Origin: Branchiostoma floridae
Lineage: Eukaryota > Chordata > Leptocardii > Amphioxiformes > Branchiostomatidae
Length of the DNA: 64,000 nucleotides
Reading direction: 5' to 3'
Assembly (NCBI RefSeq): GCF_000003815.2
Contig: NC_049994.1
Location: 1,136,701 to 1,200,700 of the forward strand
Shown here: positions 1 through 10,402 of the stretch, in pieces
Numbering within the stretch: position 1 is the stretch's first letter
Layout of the letters: every line of letters begins with the position of its first letter
Program-made: the position numbers and the translations under genes
Notes under the pieces: generated by a model
Databases searched by the model: none
The model's input: only the letters and a program-made list of their open reading frames with translations
What the model was told of the DNA's origin: nothing

Positions 1-2060
1 TGGACAGTTGTTTCTTGTTCCGTTGTAACGACAGTGGTCTCTGATGCTGTTGTCATGATTTCGGTAACCTCTGCTGCTGTTGATGATTCCTTTGTTGGAC
101 TATTAGTTGACTCAGCAACAGTCTGTAGAACTGTTGGCTCCTGACCTATGGTAAAGATTTTGATCTCCGATACATCTGTCACAATGTTGGTTGTCTCTGT
201 TGTTGGTGGTTCTGTTGTAGGTCTGTCTTTCGACTTTGTCGCAGTCTGTAGAACAGCTGTTTCTTGTTCTGTTGCAAAGGTGGTGCTATGTAAAGCTGTT
301 GTTTCGAGCGAAGATATATCTGTTGTTGTTGTTAGTTTTGTTGTTAAACTATCCCCAGACTCGGTAGTAGTCTGTAGAACAGTACTTCCCTGTTGACTTG
401 TAACGACAGTGGTTCCTGATGTTGTTGTCATGATGTCGGTTACCTCTATAGTTGGAGGCTCTGATGTAGGCCTGTCTGAAGAGTCTGTAGTCGACTGTAG
501 AACAGTTGTCTCTTGTTCCGTTGTAACAACCGTGGTCTCTGATGCTGTTTTCGTAATGTTGGTTACCTCCATCGTTGGCTGCCTTGTTGTTGGTCTGTCT
601 GACTCTGCAAACGTCTGTTGAATTGTTGATTCCTGTTCGGTTGTAACGACTGTGGCCTCTGATGCTGTAGATTGTAGAGAAATTGTCTCTCGAGCTGTGG
701 TATCTGCGGTTGTTCCTGCTACCGTTGTCATAATGTCGGTTACCTCCATTGTTGACTGTTTTGTTAAGGGGCTGTCTGAAGAATCTGCAGTAGTCTGAAG
801 GGCAGTTGTTTCTTGTTCTGTTAAAAGGATGGTGGTCTCTGATGCTGTTGTCATGATGTCGGTTACCTCTATTGTTGGCGGTTCTGGCGGTCGGTCTGTC
901 GACATGACAGAAGTCAGTAGAACAGTTGTTTCTTTTTCTGTTGAGAAGGTGGTGCTCTCTAAAGCTGTTGTCTCGATGTCAGTTTCCTCTGTTGTTGAAC
1001 CAGCGCTAGATTCTACAGAAGTTTGTAGAACAGTTGTTCCCATTTGCGTTGTAACGGAAGTGGTTCCTGGTGCTGCTGTCATGATGCTAGTTATATCTAT
1101 TGTTGGCAGTTCTGTTGTTGGTCTGTCTGTAGACTCAGGGGTTGTCTGCAGAACAGCTGTTTCTTGTTCTGTTGTAACAACAGTGGTCCCTGATGCTGCT
1201 GTCGCAATGCCGACTGCCTCTATTGATGGTTGCGTTGTTATTGGACTGTCTGTAGACTCTGCAGTAGTCTCTACAACAGTTGAGTCCTGTTCTTTTGTAA
1301 CGACTGTGGTCTCTGATGTTGTTGTCATGATTTCGGTAGCCTCTGTTGTAGGCCGTTCTGTTGTTGGACTGTCTATGGTGGACTGTAGGGAAGTTGTATC
1401 TCGAGCTGTGGTATCGTCGGTTGTTCCTGGTACCGTTGTTATAATGTCGGTAATTACCTCCATTGTTGTCTGTTTTGTTAAGATACTGTCTGAAGAATCT
1501 GCAGTAGTCTGTAGACTAGTTGTTCCGGTTGTAACCACTGTGGTCTCTGATGCTGCTGTTATGATGTCGGTTACCCGTATTGTAGGCCGTTCTGCTGTTG
1601 GATTCTCTGTTACCTCTATAGTGGACTGTAGAACAGTCGTTTCTTGGTCTGTTGTACCTGGTACCGTTGTCACGATGTCGGTTACTGCCATTGTTGACTG
1701 TCTTGTTAAGAGACTGTCTGTATACTCTGCAACACTCTGTAGAACAGTCATTTCGGTACACTCTTCAGTAGTCTGTATATCAGTAATATCTTGTTCTGTA
1801 GTAGTCCCTGTTACTGTTCTCATAATGTCGGTTACCTCTGCTGGCGATTCCATTGTTTTACTGTTGATGGTCTCTGTAGTAGGTTGTAGAACAGTTGTTT
1901 CTCGTCTTGTTGCACTGATGACAGAGGTTGCTGTTAGACTCACTTCGGCACCACTTCCCATTTTGGCTGACGTTTTAGTAGATTCAGTTGTTGAACTTCC
2001 CCCTAGACATGTCGTTGTCCCTATTTCTGAAGGTTCAGATATAGTTACCACAAGTAAGGC
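1..2060 (-). CDS. Thr/Ser-rich mucin-like repeat exon (partial, runs off left edge)
   Basis: Read on the minus strand, one frame (codon first bases at positions equal to 2 mod 3) stays in register from 2060 to the edge, about 686 codons. It is made of roughly 16 degenerate units of about 40 residues, rich in Thr, Ser, Glu and Val, with recurring blocks such as IEVTDIMTTASETTVVTTEQ and TVLQTTTDS. I sampled the frame at 56, 431, 854, 1082 and 1328 and found it consistent. The exon begins after a poly-C tract and TTACCTTAG (acceptor at 2061-2063, phase 0); a weaker acceptor ending at 2027 would give phase 1, which matches the exons upstream. Such Thr/Ser repeats are typical of O-glycosylated extracellular stalks. 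It is probably the 3' part of the gene whose signal-peptide and TSP1 exons lie at 25.3 and 20.4 kb. No transmembrane segment or end is visible because the gene leaves the window. Confidence 0.72.
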
Positions 2061-2429
2061 CTAAGGTAAGGGGGGGGGGGGGGCTGTAGGTACAGACAAG
2101 CGGACGGCGTGCCGTGATACAGTTTGAACAAGCTTAAAATTATGAAAATCTTTACTTAAACTATCCACATACCAACAATCATGACAATCCCTGAACCATT
2201 TCTAGAGGGGACCAAAACCTTCACAGCTTACTTTCCCTTCTAAGACCTACATGTATCTACCACTAAAAATCACGACCAAAGCATGTCCAGAACTCAAATA
2301 CCAAAATAAAAAATCTACTTCACTGCCATATCACGACGCTAGGGTAATATAATTCAGAACCACCTAGGCGTTCTCCAATCTTGCCGTCAGAAATCGCCCT
2401 TACAATCTAGAGTTCGGCGACCTCATGCC

Positions 2430-3300
2430 TCCATGAAATATTTTGAGCTTTTGTAAATTTTATGCAAATGACTTGCACATTTGCATGATTAATAAATGGT
2501 GATGTTCATAATTGACAAACATACACATGTCCCATGTATGTAATTTCCGTCATTAATTATTAAGCGGTTTTGCAAATTTTGCACATATTATGCAAATCAG
2601 CTCCTTGCAAATTTGACATCTGCTTATGTTCCACCTATCATAGTTTACATATGTTACATTTATTGAAGCCCAGTCATTGTAAACAATGTAAATATACAAT
2701 TTCACATTGATTGTGCAAATTAAGCTCCTATTTGCCCCACTTTGTCATGACTCTGAAATCTATCTACCACCCAAATGACCATATCATGTCCGGGGCAAGA
2801 GATACATTGAAAAAACTGATATGGGAGATTATTCTCATTAATTATGCAAATGTCTCCTATTTTGTATAATTAGTATTTCATTTGTACAACATTGTCTAAG
2901 GTACCTACATACCAAAAATCATGAAAATCCGTTGTTTCCTTCTTGAGTTATCCTCTTCACAAGGTTTTGACAAAAAATGCCCCTGCTGTCCCAAAACTAG
3001 CCACTAGGGAGCCCAAACTTATGTCACTTCTTTCTGAGCACACGAGCTATCTAACACTCAATAGTCGTGACCATAGCTTGTTTAGAACACGAGATAGCAA
3101 ATCCGAGCGTTGCGCTGCAGTACCAAGAAAAGCCGCTAGGGGGCCCAAAATCTAATCATTTTCAGCTTTTATCACACCCTAACAAGACACCAAGTATGAA
3201 ACCAATCCACCCAGTCGTTCTTGAGTTATTTTGTTGACACACAGACACACAAACGCTAGCAAAAATATAACATCTCCATGAAATTTCATGGAAGTAACAA
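2430..3300 (+). repeat. Dispersed CTCCATG/CATGGAG repeat, copy 1
   Basis: AT-rich left part with many TATGCAAAT / TTTGCATAAT segments, then GCAGTTCC..CTAGGGGGCCC-like blocks, a microsatellite-like ACACAGACACAC stretch, and a terminal CATCTCCATGAAATTTCATG palindrome. The same order of blocks recurs at 4205, 43480, 53280, 56995 and 57600 (plus) and 40790, 44676 and 52135 (minus). Confidence 0.7.
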
Positions 3301-4204
3301 GCGGCTCAGTCAGTACAAAACCTCCGTTTCAAGGAGACAATGGCAGTATAATATATTCCCTCGGTAGCAAGAATATATATTTATAGGCAATCTAAACAGG
3401 ACCTGCAGGTATTGCGCAGATGGCCAATGCTCCTCGGAACGTCACTCGCTCGTGCCCCACAACGAACTCTTCCAGCACGCTTCGACACTTCCACGGAGAA
3501 AATTACCATTTCTCCCTCCATAATCCACCCTTCCACACTGAAGGCTTCTTTCCTAGACCTACATCATTATGTATGTAACGAGCTTTTTCTGATTGCTTCC
3601 CTGATGCGCACAGCCTTAAACTTTTCAAGTTAAATGTGAACAAACATCTGACATCACAATATTGTACAGTAACCCCAAATATTCCAGTGGCTCTATGAGC
3701 CTTGTTTTAAGATTTGTTTGTTTGTTTGTTTGTTTGTTTGAACCTTTGTTTATGGTGAAACTGAGGTAAATAGCAAATATTTCAAAGCCTAGCTCCTGGT
3801 AACAGTCTCATGCCATTCCGTAAAGTACTTTTGCAACAAAAATATCGGAAGCTAGAGAAAGCAGTTGTGAATTTCTGTAAGTAGTACCTTACATAGTATT
3901 GTAAGGAAAAGAATAAGACGACGGTAGATTGCACAATGTATATAGAACTTAAAGCGGGAAGAGAAAAACAAATTATTTCAGTGACATATTTTGGCTACCC
4001 ACTCCAAAATGCAATTTCTTTACAATTCTACCCCCACCATGCAACAATAAACTATTTCAAAACACCTCTATGCTAAAAAAAAGACCCTAGCAAGTTGCTC
4101 CTCTCCCATCTCTAGTGGGAAACCAACATTCGGGTCTTTTGGCTATAGCATGATGAAGCAGGAACCCGAAAGATACATTGTTGGGCAAAACAATAACAAC
4201 AAGA
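3301..4204. other. Non-coding stretch without recognised gene
   Basis: Contains a (GTTT)n microsatellite at about 3715-3740 and otherwise unremarkable AT-rich sequence. No exon with coding character was found on either strand. Confidence 0.6.
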
Positions 4205-4990
4205 GTTCGTAGACCTCATATCTCCATGAAATAGTGTAATTAATATGTAAATGACTTCCACATTTGCATAATCTATGCTTAGTTATGTACATCTGTAAAT
4301 AACCTACGCTGGTTACTATGTTGATGGTCCAAGCATTTACCACATCAATGAATTATGGCACTTATGCATTAATTATGCAAATTAAGGAATTATTTGCATA
4401 ATTGGTATCTGATAATGTTCCACCTGCCAAAACTACATATATTGCATGTATCTGAGTTCTATAAATAAAAAACACTGCAAATACAGATTTTTCTCATTAA
4501 ATATGCAAATTAAGTGCCAGTTTGCATAATTTGCACTTCATGATGTGCATCTCTGTCTAAGCTACCTACATACCAAATATCATGTAAATTTTTCATCCCC
4601 TTCTTCAGTTATCGTCCTTAGAAGATTTTGACAAAAATGCCCCTGCAGTTTCAGAGCAACCTGCTAGTGGGGCCAAATATACACCAGATATCCCTTATGT
4701 CACAAACTATCTGCCATCCAAAAATCAAGACCATAGCACATCCAGTTCAAAAGATCCAAAAGATGAATTTCTGCTGCAGTACCAAGGTCACATACCAGGG
4801 GGCCCAAAATTGACCTTGACCTTTGTCTTCCCAACACCTATCCACAAACCAAACATCATTTTAATCCATCAAGAGGTTCTTGAGTTATGCTCACTACAAA
4901 AATCCGGACACACAGACACACAGACACACACACAGACACACACACAGACACACTCAAAACTATATCTCCACTTTTCATGGAGATGAATGG
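4205..4990 (+). repeat. Dispersed CTCCATG/CATGGAG repeat, copy 2
   Basis: Starts with CATATCTCCATGAAATAG and ends with TATATCTCCACTTTTCATGG after an ACAGACACACACAC run. The internal blocks GTACCAAGGTCACATACCAG and GGGGGCCCAAAATTGACC match the other copies. Confidence 0.75.
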
Positions 4991-5207
4991 AGATAATAAA
5001 AAAAAACGACACACAAAAAAGGATTTTAAACGGATGCATCACAAAAATATGATTGAAAAATATCTATTAATCAAGGCACCCAAACTTTTAGTTTATTTGG
5101 ATTTGATATCATGTCATACAAGCCCAAATCATACATGTTGGTCTGAAAATAGCCAAAAATCATCCCAAAAGTCATTTTGAAGTGGCGTTTGCCAAACGCA
5201 CAAATGT

Positions 5208-5268
5208 CGCCATGTAGCCATATGTTCTAGGCAACCCTGTACCAAAATTTTAGGTCGTTTGGTTTCAA
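5208..5268. repeat. 61-bp direct repeat, left copy, flanking YR retrotransposon
   Basis: Begins CGCCATGTAGCCATATG and ends GTCGTTTGGTTTCAA. The same 61 bp recur without an obvious mismatch at 8977-9037 on the other side of the element. Tyrosine-recombinase elements normally make no target duplication, so this long flank repeat is unexpected. Confidence 0.85.
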
Positions 5269-5271
5269 CCG

Positions 5272-5327
5272 GTCTCCCATGTAAAGCAGTCCGAGAGGAC
5301 GTAGATCGCAGAGTTAACTTTTATGCA
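5272..5327 (+). repeat. Split direct repeat A1 of YR element
   Basis: 56 bp starting GTCTCCCATGTAAAGCAGTC, repeated exactly at 8889-8944. Confidence 0.85.
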
Positions 5328-5356
5328 ACTTTTTGTGCAAGTTTACGCGATTCGAC

Positions 5357-6376
5357 ATGCCAAAACGGGCCAAAAAATGTCCCGGGTGCGGGCAAGACAA
5401 CTCCCTTCACCCCAACGGCAGAGGTAACAAGCAGTGTAAGGGGATCAGCCAGCCTGTCCACTCTGACACGGAGTCTGTAGAGACCACGCCGCCGGCGGGC
5501 GGCAAGGTCAAAGCCACCGCAGATCTGGAGAGGCGAAAAGCCGAGTTACAAGAGCAGCTTACGCAAGCCCGTTTGGAGAAGGAAGTCGCCGAGTTGGAGG
5601 AAGAGCTCCAGAAGGCACGCTGCAGCACAGAACCCGCCAAAGAGACCGATCCTACTCTTCCAAAGCCGACGGAGCTGCACAAGACAGACCCCGCGCACAC
5701 GAGTTTGTTGGGCCCCGGCGATATCACGTTACAGCAGTTACGTGACAACAGTCCTCTGCAGGCGCAGGTGACCGCAAAGTATCCAGATCTTATCGGCTCT
5801 CGGAAGAAGACAGAAGGCAAGACCCTCTCCCCTGAGGCTTTCGTGTACAGTTTCGAGTCAGCAGAACCGAAAAAGTATGACGAGCTCACGATGGAGGAGT
5901 TTTTAGTTGGAAGCATGGGCTTGTTACAAACAGCCGTCGCCTCCATGCCACAGTGGGAATTGGCGGGAAGGCTGTCTATCCTCCAATGCGCCTGTACGAA
6001 GTTGGCTAGATACAAGTGGCAAGTCGTGAGGAGCTTTCACGCAGCAGCGTTGCGGGAGGCGTTACGAAAACCGGGCTCCTGGTCGGCGGACTGGACCGAC
6101 TTAAAAGAGATGTACTTTGATGCGGACCCAACACGTCTCAAGCCTTCTAGTGAAGCGACCAGTCAGGCACCCGCCGAAAAACCAAAGGCGCCTAAGTTTT
6201 GCTGGGCCTTCAACGAGAATGACTGCAGCGTCTCGTCCTGCGGGTTTGAGCATGCCTGTTCCTTCTGCTGGAAAAGACTGAACAGAAAATACAAGCATTC
6301 TGAGACCGATTGTGAAAGGAAGAAGACAGATGCAAAGCGGTCTACCGGCGCCCAAGCCGCCGGGAGCACGGCCTGA
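5357..6376 (+). CDS. Gag-like protein of YR retrotransposon, coiled coil plus zinc fingers
   Basis: About 339 residues from the ATG at 5357 (an in-frame ATG at 5333 would add eight). The N-terminus MPKRAKKCPGCGQDN has a CxxC pair and basic residues. Residues about 50-90 are a Glu/Lys/Leu-rich coiled coil (ERRKAELQEQLTQ, KEVAELEEELQKA). A helical, unrecognised region follows. The C-terminus has a C-x7-C-x4-C-x3-H cluster followed by CSFC and a later H and C, so one CCCH-type finger and possibly a second metal site. This arrangement fits a nucleic-acid-binding ORF1/Gag of DIRS-type elements, a role inferred from position upstream of the recombinase. The frame is intact, unlike the downstream frames. 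Confidence 0.7.
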   Translation: MPKRAKKCPGCGQDNSLHPNGRGNKQCKGISQPVHSDTESVETTPPAGGKVKATADLERRKAELQEQLTQARLEKEVAELEEELQKARCSTEPAKETDPTLPKPTELHKTDPAHTSLLGPGDITLQQLRDNSPLQAQVTAKYPDLIGSRKKTEGKTLSPEAFVYSFESAEPKKYDELTMEEFLVGSMGLLQTAVASMPQWELAGRLSILQCACTKLARYKWQVVRSFHAAALREALRKPGSWSADWTDLKEMYFDADPTRLKPSSEATSQAPAEKPKAPKFCWAFNENDCSVSSCGFEHACSFCWKRLNRKYKHSETDCERKKTDAKRSTGAQAAGSTA

Positions 6377-6442
6377 CAAACTCCCGGACAAGCAAGCGCG
6401 GGAATCGGTAGCGTCACCGATTCAGTAGACGCGCAACAAACT

Positions 6443-7041
6443 GTGAGTAGTGTCTTTGTTGGTGCCGATATCTTTGCCTCCCGAGAGGTTTCTGTTCCTG
6501 TTAGTTTTCGGGTTTCGCATAAAACCCGCGGTATTCATGTTGACGACCTTCCTCCGACGGAAGGCAGTGCAATGTTGCACATTCAGGATGGTACGAGTTC
6601 ATGTGACTTTGCTTCTCGTGACGATGACAGGGGTGAGGAGATGGACTCAACTGCTGCGACAAAAGCAGGTGCTGTTTTGCACAATAGGGACAGTATGTCT
6701 GAACTTGGTATCGATGGTAGTTTGCCGGCTTCGCAGAAAAACCGGAGTGATTATGTTATGTAGACTTATTTGCTTCAATAGAAGACGGTGCAGCCTTCCA
6801 CCTTCCGGAAGGTACAAGTACATGTGCCTTCAACTCTCGTGATGATAATTATGGGGGAGGCTTCAGTGAAGTTTACTTTGACCTGCCCACTTCTACTGGC
6901 AGCACTCAGGCGCCGCACTTTCCGGACAGTGGTTCATGGCCTTCGACATTCGGCGATCGTGGGTCGTATATCTCGGAGATCGGGTTACAAGATTTCCACA
7001 GAAGCAGCAATGTCAGCAGTTTCAAGACTGACATCGTAGTC
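6443..7041 (+). pseudogene. Degenerate linker between Gag-like frame and recombinase
   Basis: Two overlapping reading frames, 6443-6763 and then the frame of the recombinase from about 6750, need a frame change to join. Both contain related modules: DIFAS..EGSAMLHIQDGTSSC then SRDDDRG in the first, and DLFASIEDGAAFHLPEGTSTC then SRDDNYG in the second, so the segment carries an internal duplication. Just before the recombinase it reads KTDIVVMCDNEAAVTVLNSG, which resembles the end of the RNase H domain that precedes the recombinase in DIRS-type elements (CDNxA followed by NSG). The rest of RT and RNase H is missing. Confidence 0.55.
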
Positions 7042-8066
7042 ATGTGTGACAATGAAGCCGCTGTAACGGTGTTGAACTCCGGTCTACAGTCGCCCTTGCA
7101 GCTGCTGGACTCCGAGGTTGACCAGGCCAAGAAGTCAGCCTTCGCAGCAGGCACCTACAGCGATTTCCGAACCCAGTGGAGAGCGTTCCTGTTATTCTGC
7201 GAGTTTTTCGGACTTCCTGCAATTCCTACAGACGCTAAGACACTCACCAGGTTCGCGCAGTTCCTATCCCGCTCGCTGAAGAGCCCGAACAGTGTCCAGC
7301 TTTATGTTCATGGAGCGCGAACGCTGCAGCGCTTCCACGGCTTTGAGCCCCCACCAGCAGGCGGCTTCGAGCTAAAACTAGTCATTAATTCCATCCGCAG
7401 GTCCTCCTCTCATGTGCCGCAACAAAAGCTCCCAATCACTCCAGCCATCTTGCTACGCATCCGGGAAGAGTTGGACTTGACGAGACCTCTGCACGCGACG
7501 CTGTGGGCCGCCTTCTGTGTAGCGTTTTTCTCCTTACTCCGTAAGTCCAATCTGGTTCCAAAATCGCAGTCCTCCTTCGACCCAGCCAAACATCTGACAC
7601 GCCGGGCCATCCAAGTCTCCGTGGACTGTGTAGTGCTTCGTGTCACGTGGTCTAAGACCATACAATTCCGGCAAAAGGTGCTGCTACTTCCTCTACCAGA
7701 GCTGACGGGACATCCTCTGTACCCGAAACACGCGTACCTTCACATGTGTAACATGATCCGGGCCCCCCTCGATGCACCTGCCTTTCTTGTACCCAGCACC
7801 GGCGGACACATGACACCCTAGTCAAACATCTGAAGACGCTCCTCTACGCGGTAGGCTTACCTCCAAGCAGCTATTCCGGCCACAGCTTCCGGCGTGGCGG
7901 TGCGACCTACGCTTGGCATTGCGGGGCGGACCCGCAAGTGCTGAAGCTGCTGGGTGACTGGTCTTCGGACGCTTTCCAGGCTTACCTCGACTGCACCTTC
8001 GACCAGAGATATGAGTTCGCGCAGCTGCTCGCCGGCAAAATAAAGAGTGGTATCCTAGCTATATAG
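7042..8066 (+). pseudogene. Tyrosine recombinase of DIRS/Ngaro-like element, one frameshift
   Basis: A core-binding region (AGTYSDFRTQWRAFLLFCEF, then LTRFAQFLSRSLKSPNSVQL) is followed by a catalytic domain. Box I has FFSLLRKSNL with the first catalytic Arg; box II has GHSFRRGGATYAW with the HxxR pair; the C-terminus has GDWSSDAFQAYL with the Tyr nucleophile. All recognisable catalytic residues are present. The first frame ends at a TAG at 7819-7821; a shift of one base near 7815 continues LVKHLKTLL and runs to the stop at 8064-8066. The enzyme would integrate circular DNA copies of the element by strand exchange. The frame break makes this copy inactive unless it is a sequencing error. Confidence 0.8.
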
Positions 8067-8712
8067 ACACTTAGTTCTCTACACACTCCACTCTACCGCA
8101 GACTCTCGATAGCTCTACTCACAGAATTAGTCTGTGCGGTACCATTGTATAGTCATGTTCAGCCCAGCACGGCTCATGTACCTTATTGTGAGTGAGATTA
8201 TCCGCAATTGTACGCAAGCCTAGGCAGCCGTTGTGCCATTATATGGACGTTACTGGTTCAAGTATAGGTTTAGGCGATTCTAGTTCACCCTTTCAGCCCG
8301 CAGCAGCATTGTGTTTTGTTCAGCTGCAGTCGAACCTCAGTGCACATGCCACGTCTTGCCTATGTAGCTACAGTTGGGCACGTCAACTTGTTAATGATAT
8401 ACGTAGATTACGTCCCAGTTAGGGTCATATCGGCTTCCCGATGTCAGGTTCAGCCTGAGTTATAATTGTTCATGTTCGGCCTGAATTGCTTACACGATGT
8501 CAAGCCTAGCCGGGTTATTAATGTTCAGTTTAGAAAGAATCGTTTACATGCATTAGAAGCGCTGTAGACAGTGCTATGATCTTGGTTAGTGTGCGTGGCC
8601 AGTGGTTTTGTATCACGTCACTGCATTGTTCCTTAGCTACTCAGTTCTGCACCCACTCAGCACGTTCACTGCACTCTCCCCTCCCCGGCAATTCCCTGCG
8701 GGCTTGGTCCTG

Positions 8713-8729
8713 GTGGTTGGTCATTCTCC
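8713..8729 (+). repeat. Split direct repeat B1 of YR element
   Basis: GTGGTTGGTCATTCTCC, found again at 8961-8977. Confidence 0.7.
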
Positions 8730-8888
8730 TGAACATTAAAAGTTACATTGATTCCAAGCCCACACAGGTGTTATTGCCTTCCTGAGCGAGAGTGCAGTTA
8801 ATTGTGTTGATTTAGGCGGAAAGCGTAAATGAAATAATTTACTGCGCATGAGCCATGACCTATGCCCTCGGGCTCACGTGATTCTCCT

Positions 8889-8977
8889 GTCTCCCATGTA
8901 AAGCAGTCCGAGAGGACGTAGATCGCAGAGTTAACTTTTATGCACCCCCCCACCCACCTCGTGGTTGGTCATTCTCC
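8889..8977 (+). repeat. A2 and B2 repeats at right end of YR element
   Basis: A2 is 8889-8944, identical to A1. It is followed by a C-rich spacer and B2 (8961-8977). B2 abuts the right 61-bp flank repeat, so the element probably ends at 8976-8977. Confidence 0.75.
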
Positions 8978-9037
8978 GCCATGTAGCCATATGTTCTAGG
9001 CAACCCTGTACCAAAATTTTAGGTCGTTTGGTTTCAA
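8977..9037. repeat. 61-bp direct repeat, right copy
   Basis: Matches 5208-5268. Sequence beyond it (TGTCAGGTTAATAC) is unrelated to what precedes the left copy. Confidence 0.85.
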
Positions 9038-10238
9038 TGTCAGGTTAATACTATATCTAAAACCATCATTGAATAGAAAATAGCCGAATTGAATCATTTA
9101 TCACCAGGTGTATTTTGCCAGCCAGTAGGTACCCAAATCATGAGTAATGAGGCTGTTTAACGTGGTAAAATTAACGAAATATTTGGAAGAGAGTAGGGTA
9201 AATCAGGAAAAACGTCACATCTCCCTGCCATACCCCTGATATGGGGTGAAATTTCCCAACCATTCCTATGGTAAAGGGTGTCAAATAAAACAGCCGCAGT
9301 TTTATAAGAATTTGAAATCTAATCCATACAAAATACCATGAAAATGTATTCTTGAGTTGGCTTCTGGAAACGTTGGTCAGAAACTGAACATTGAAACCTA
9401 CACAGAAATGACCTCCGTCATACTGAGAACAACATGTGTGTACATTTAGTTTTCAGAATATCATTCGGGGGAAGTTTGTTTTGTACTTTTGAATATCTGA
9501 TTGGACTAGAAACCATAGACAGTCAGTGTAAGTTTTTAGGTGATATTTGTTCGACTTTCACTCACTCACTTTGAAAAAAATGGCTTGAAGGATAACGCGG
9601 CAGGTTTAGGTTATTTTCGACCGTCGTAGGTCAGATATTCCGAAACTACTCCACTCCGCGGGTTAATACCAATCTGCATACGAAGGGAGTCAGAAAGTGA
9701 TGCTAGTGGATTTATAACGAGCTCGTTTCATCGAATGATGACACAGAGGTAACATATCCTCTTCAACTTGAAGTATCTCAATTTCTTGTTCAAATTTTTA
9801 TGAGCGAGTTGCATTCAAGATGAACACACCATTGGAAGTCCGTTGAAGTAAAGAGCATTTCAAGAGAGACTTGAGGGTGTGGTCATCTTAGAATCAACCG
9901 AGTCGCTGACAACAGTCTGAATACCAAATTGAGATATTCAGGTCTCAATGAGATATGTGCCTTTACCTTTGTACCAGATTTCAACTCATTCGATGAAAAT
10001 TAAGCTTTTACGAAAACACCTGCATTACTATCTGACTTCCTCGTGCTTGGAGGTTACCGTCATGTCATAACTTCCGCGGATAAGATAATTATAGTTGTAT
10101 CCATGTTGCAGTGATCCAGGAATGCGGAAATTTGTACTTCATCACAAAGGCCTGTGTTTATCCGGCTCATGAATAAAGAGGAAACTCCACAGGCGGCTCT
10201 GTTTGGAGTCGTGTTCCTTTCACGACAAAGTAAGCACG
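9038..10238. other. Non-coding stretch, nothing recognised
   Basis: No convincing exon, RNA gene or repeat boundary seen on either strand. Confidence 0.5.
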
Positions 10239-10248
10239 AACCAATGAC

Positions 10249-10392
10249 TAATCTCCAAGCAGAGACTACGGTAGCATAAGATAATGTCGAAAGCTGTCAG
10301 AGGATAGAAGCCGGCGTTTGTTGCATGGCAAATGTACACCTCTTGGCCAGCTTAGTACTATCTTATGCCATCGCAGGATCTGCTTGGAGATC
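10249..10392. mobile_element. Short inverted-repeat element with CTCCAAGCAGA termini
   Basis: 144 bp with terminal inverted repeats ATCTCCAAGCAGA / TCTGCTTGGAGAT and a second inverted block AGCATAAGATA / TATCTTATGCC. It is flanked by the direct repeat AACCAATGAC at 10239-10248 and 10393-10402, read as a target-site duplication. Confidence 0.8.
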
Positions 10393-10402
10393 AACCAATG
10401 AC

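Larger units (their letters stand above)
5269..8977 (+). mobile_element. DIRS/Ngaro-like tyrosine-recombinase retrotransposon, degenerate
   Basis: The unit holds a Gag-like frame with coiled coil and zinc-finger cysteines (5357-6376), a short degenerate linker that ends in an RNase H-like stub, and a tyrosine recombinase with one frame break (7042-8066). Terminal organisation is A1 (5272-5327), coding region, B1 (8713-8729), A2 (8889-8944), B2 (8961-8977), which is the split direct repeat layout known for Ngaro and PAT elements. No reverse transcriptase palm motifs are visible: the 660 bp between Gag and recombinase are too short for an RT. It is therefore best read as an internally deleted copy that would depend on an intact relative. 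GC content is clearly higher than in the AT-rich flanks. Confidence 0.8.

Noticed and set aside
1-2060. Regular ~120-bp periodicity suggestive of a CRISPR or satellite array
   Set aside because: Units diverge while keeping reading frame, no spacer logic, eukaryotic context: protein repeat.
829-2064. Long plus-strand open frame rich in Val and Ser
   Set aside because: It is the complement of the Thr/Ser-rich minus frame, is broken by stops to its left, while the minus frame continues to the window edge and starts at a splice acceptor.
5407-6015. Minus-strand 202-codon frame within the retrotransposon
   Set aside because: Shadow of the GC-rich Gag-like frame on the plus strand, no motif.
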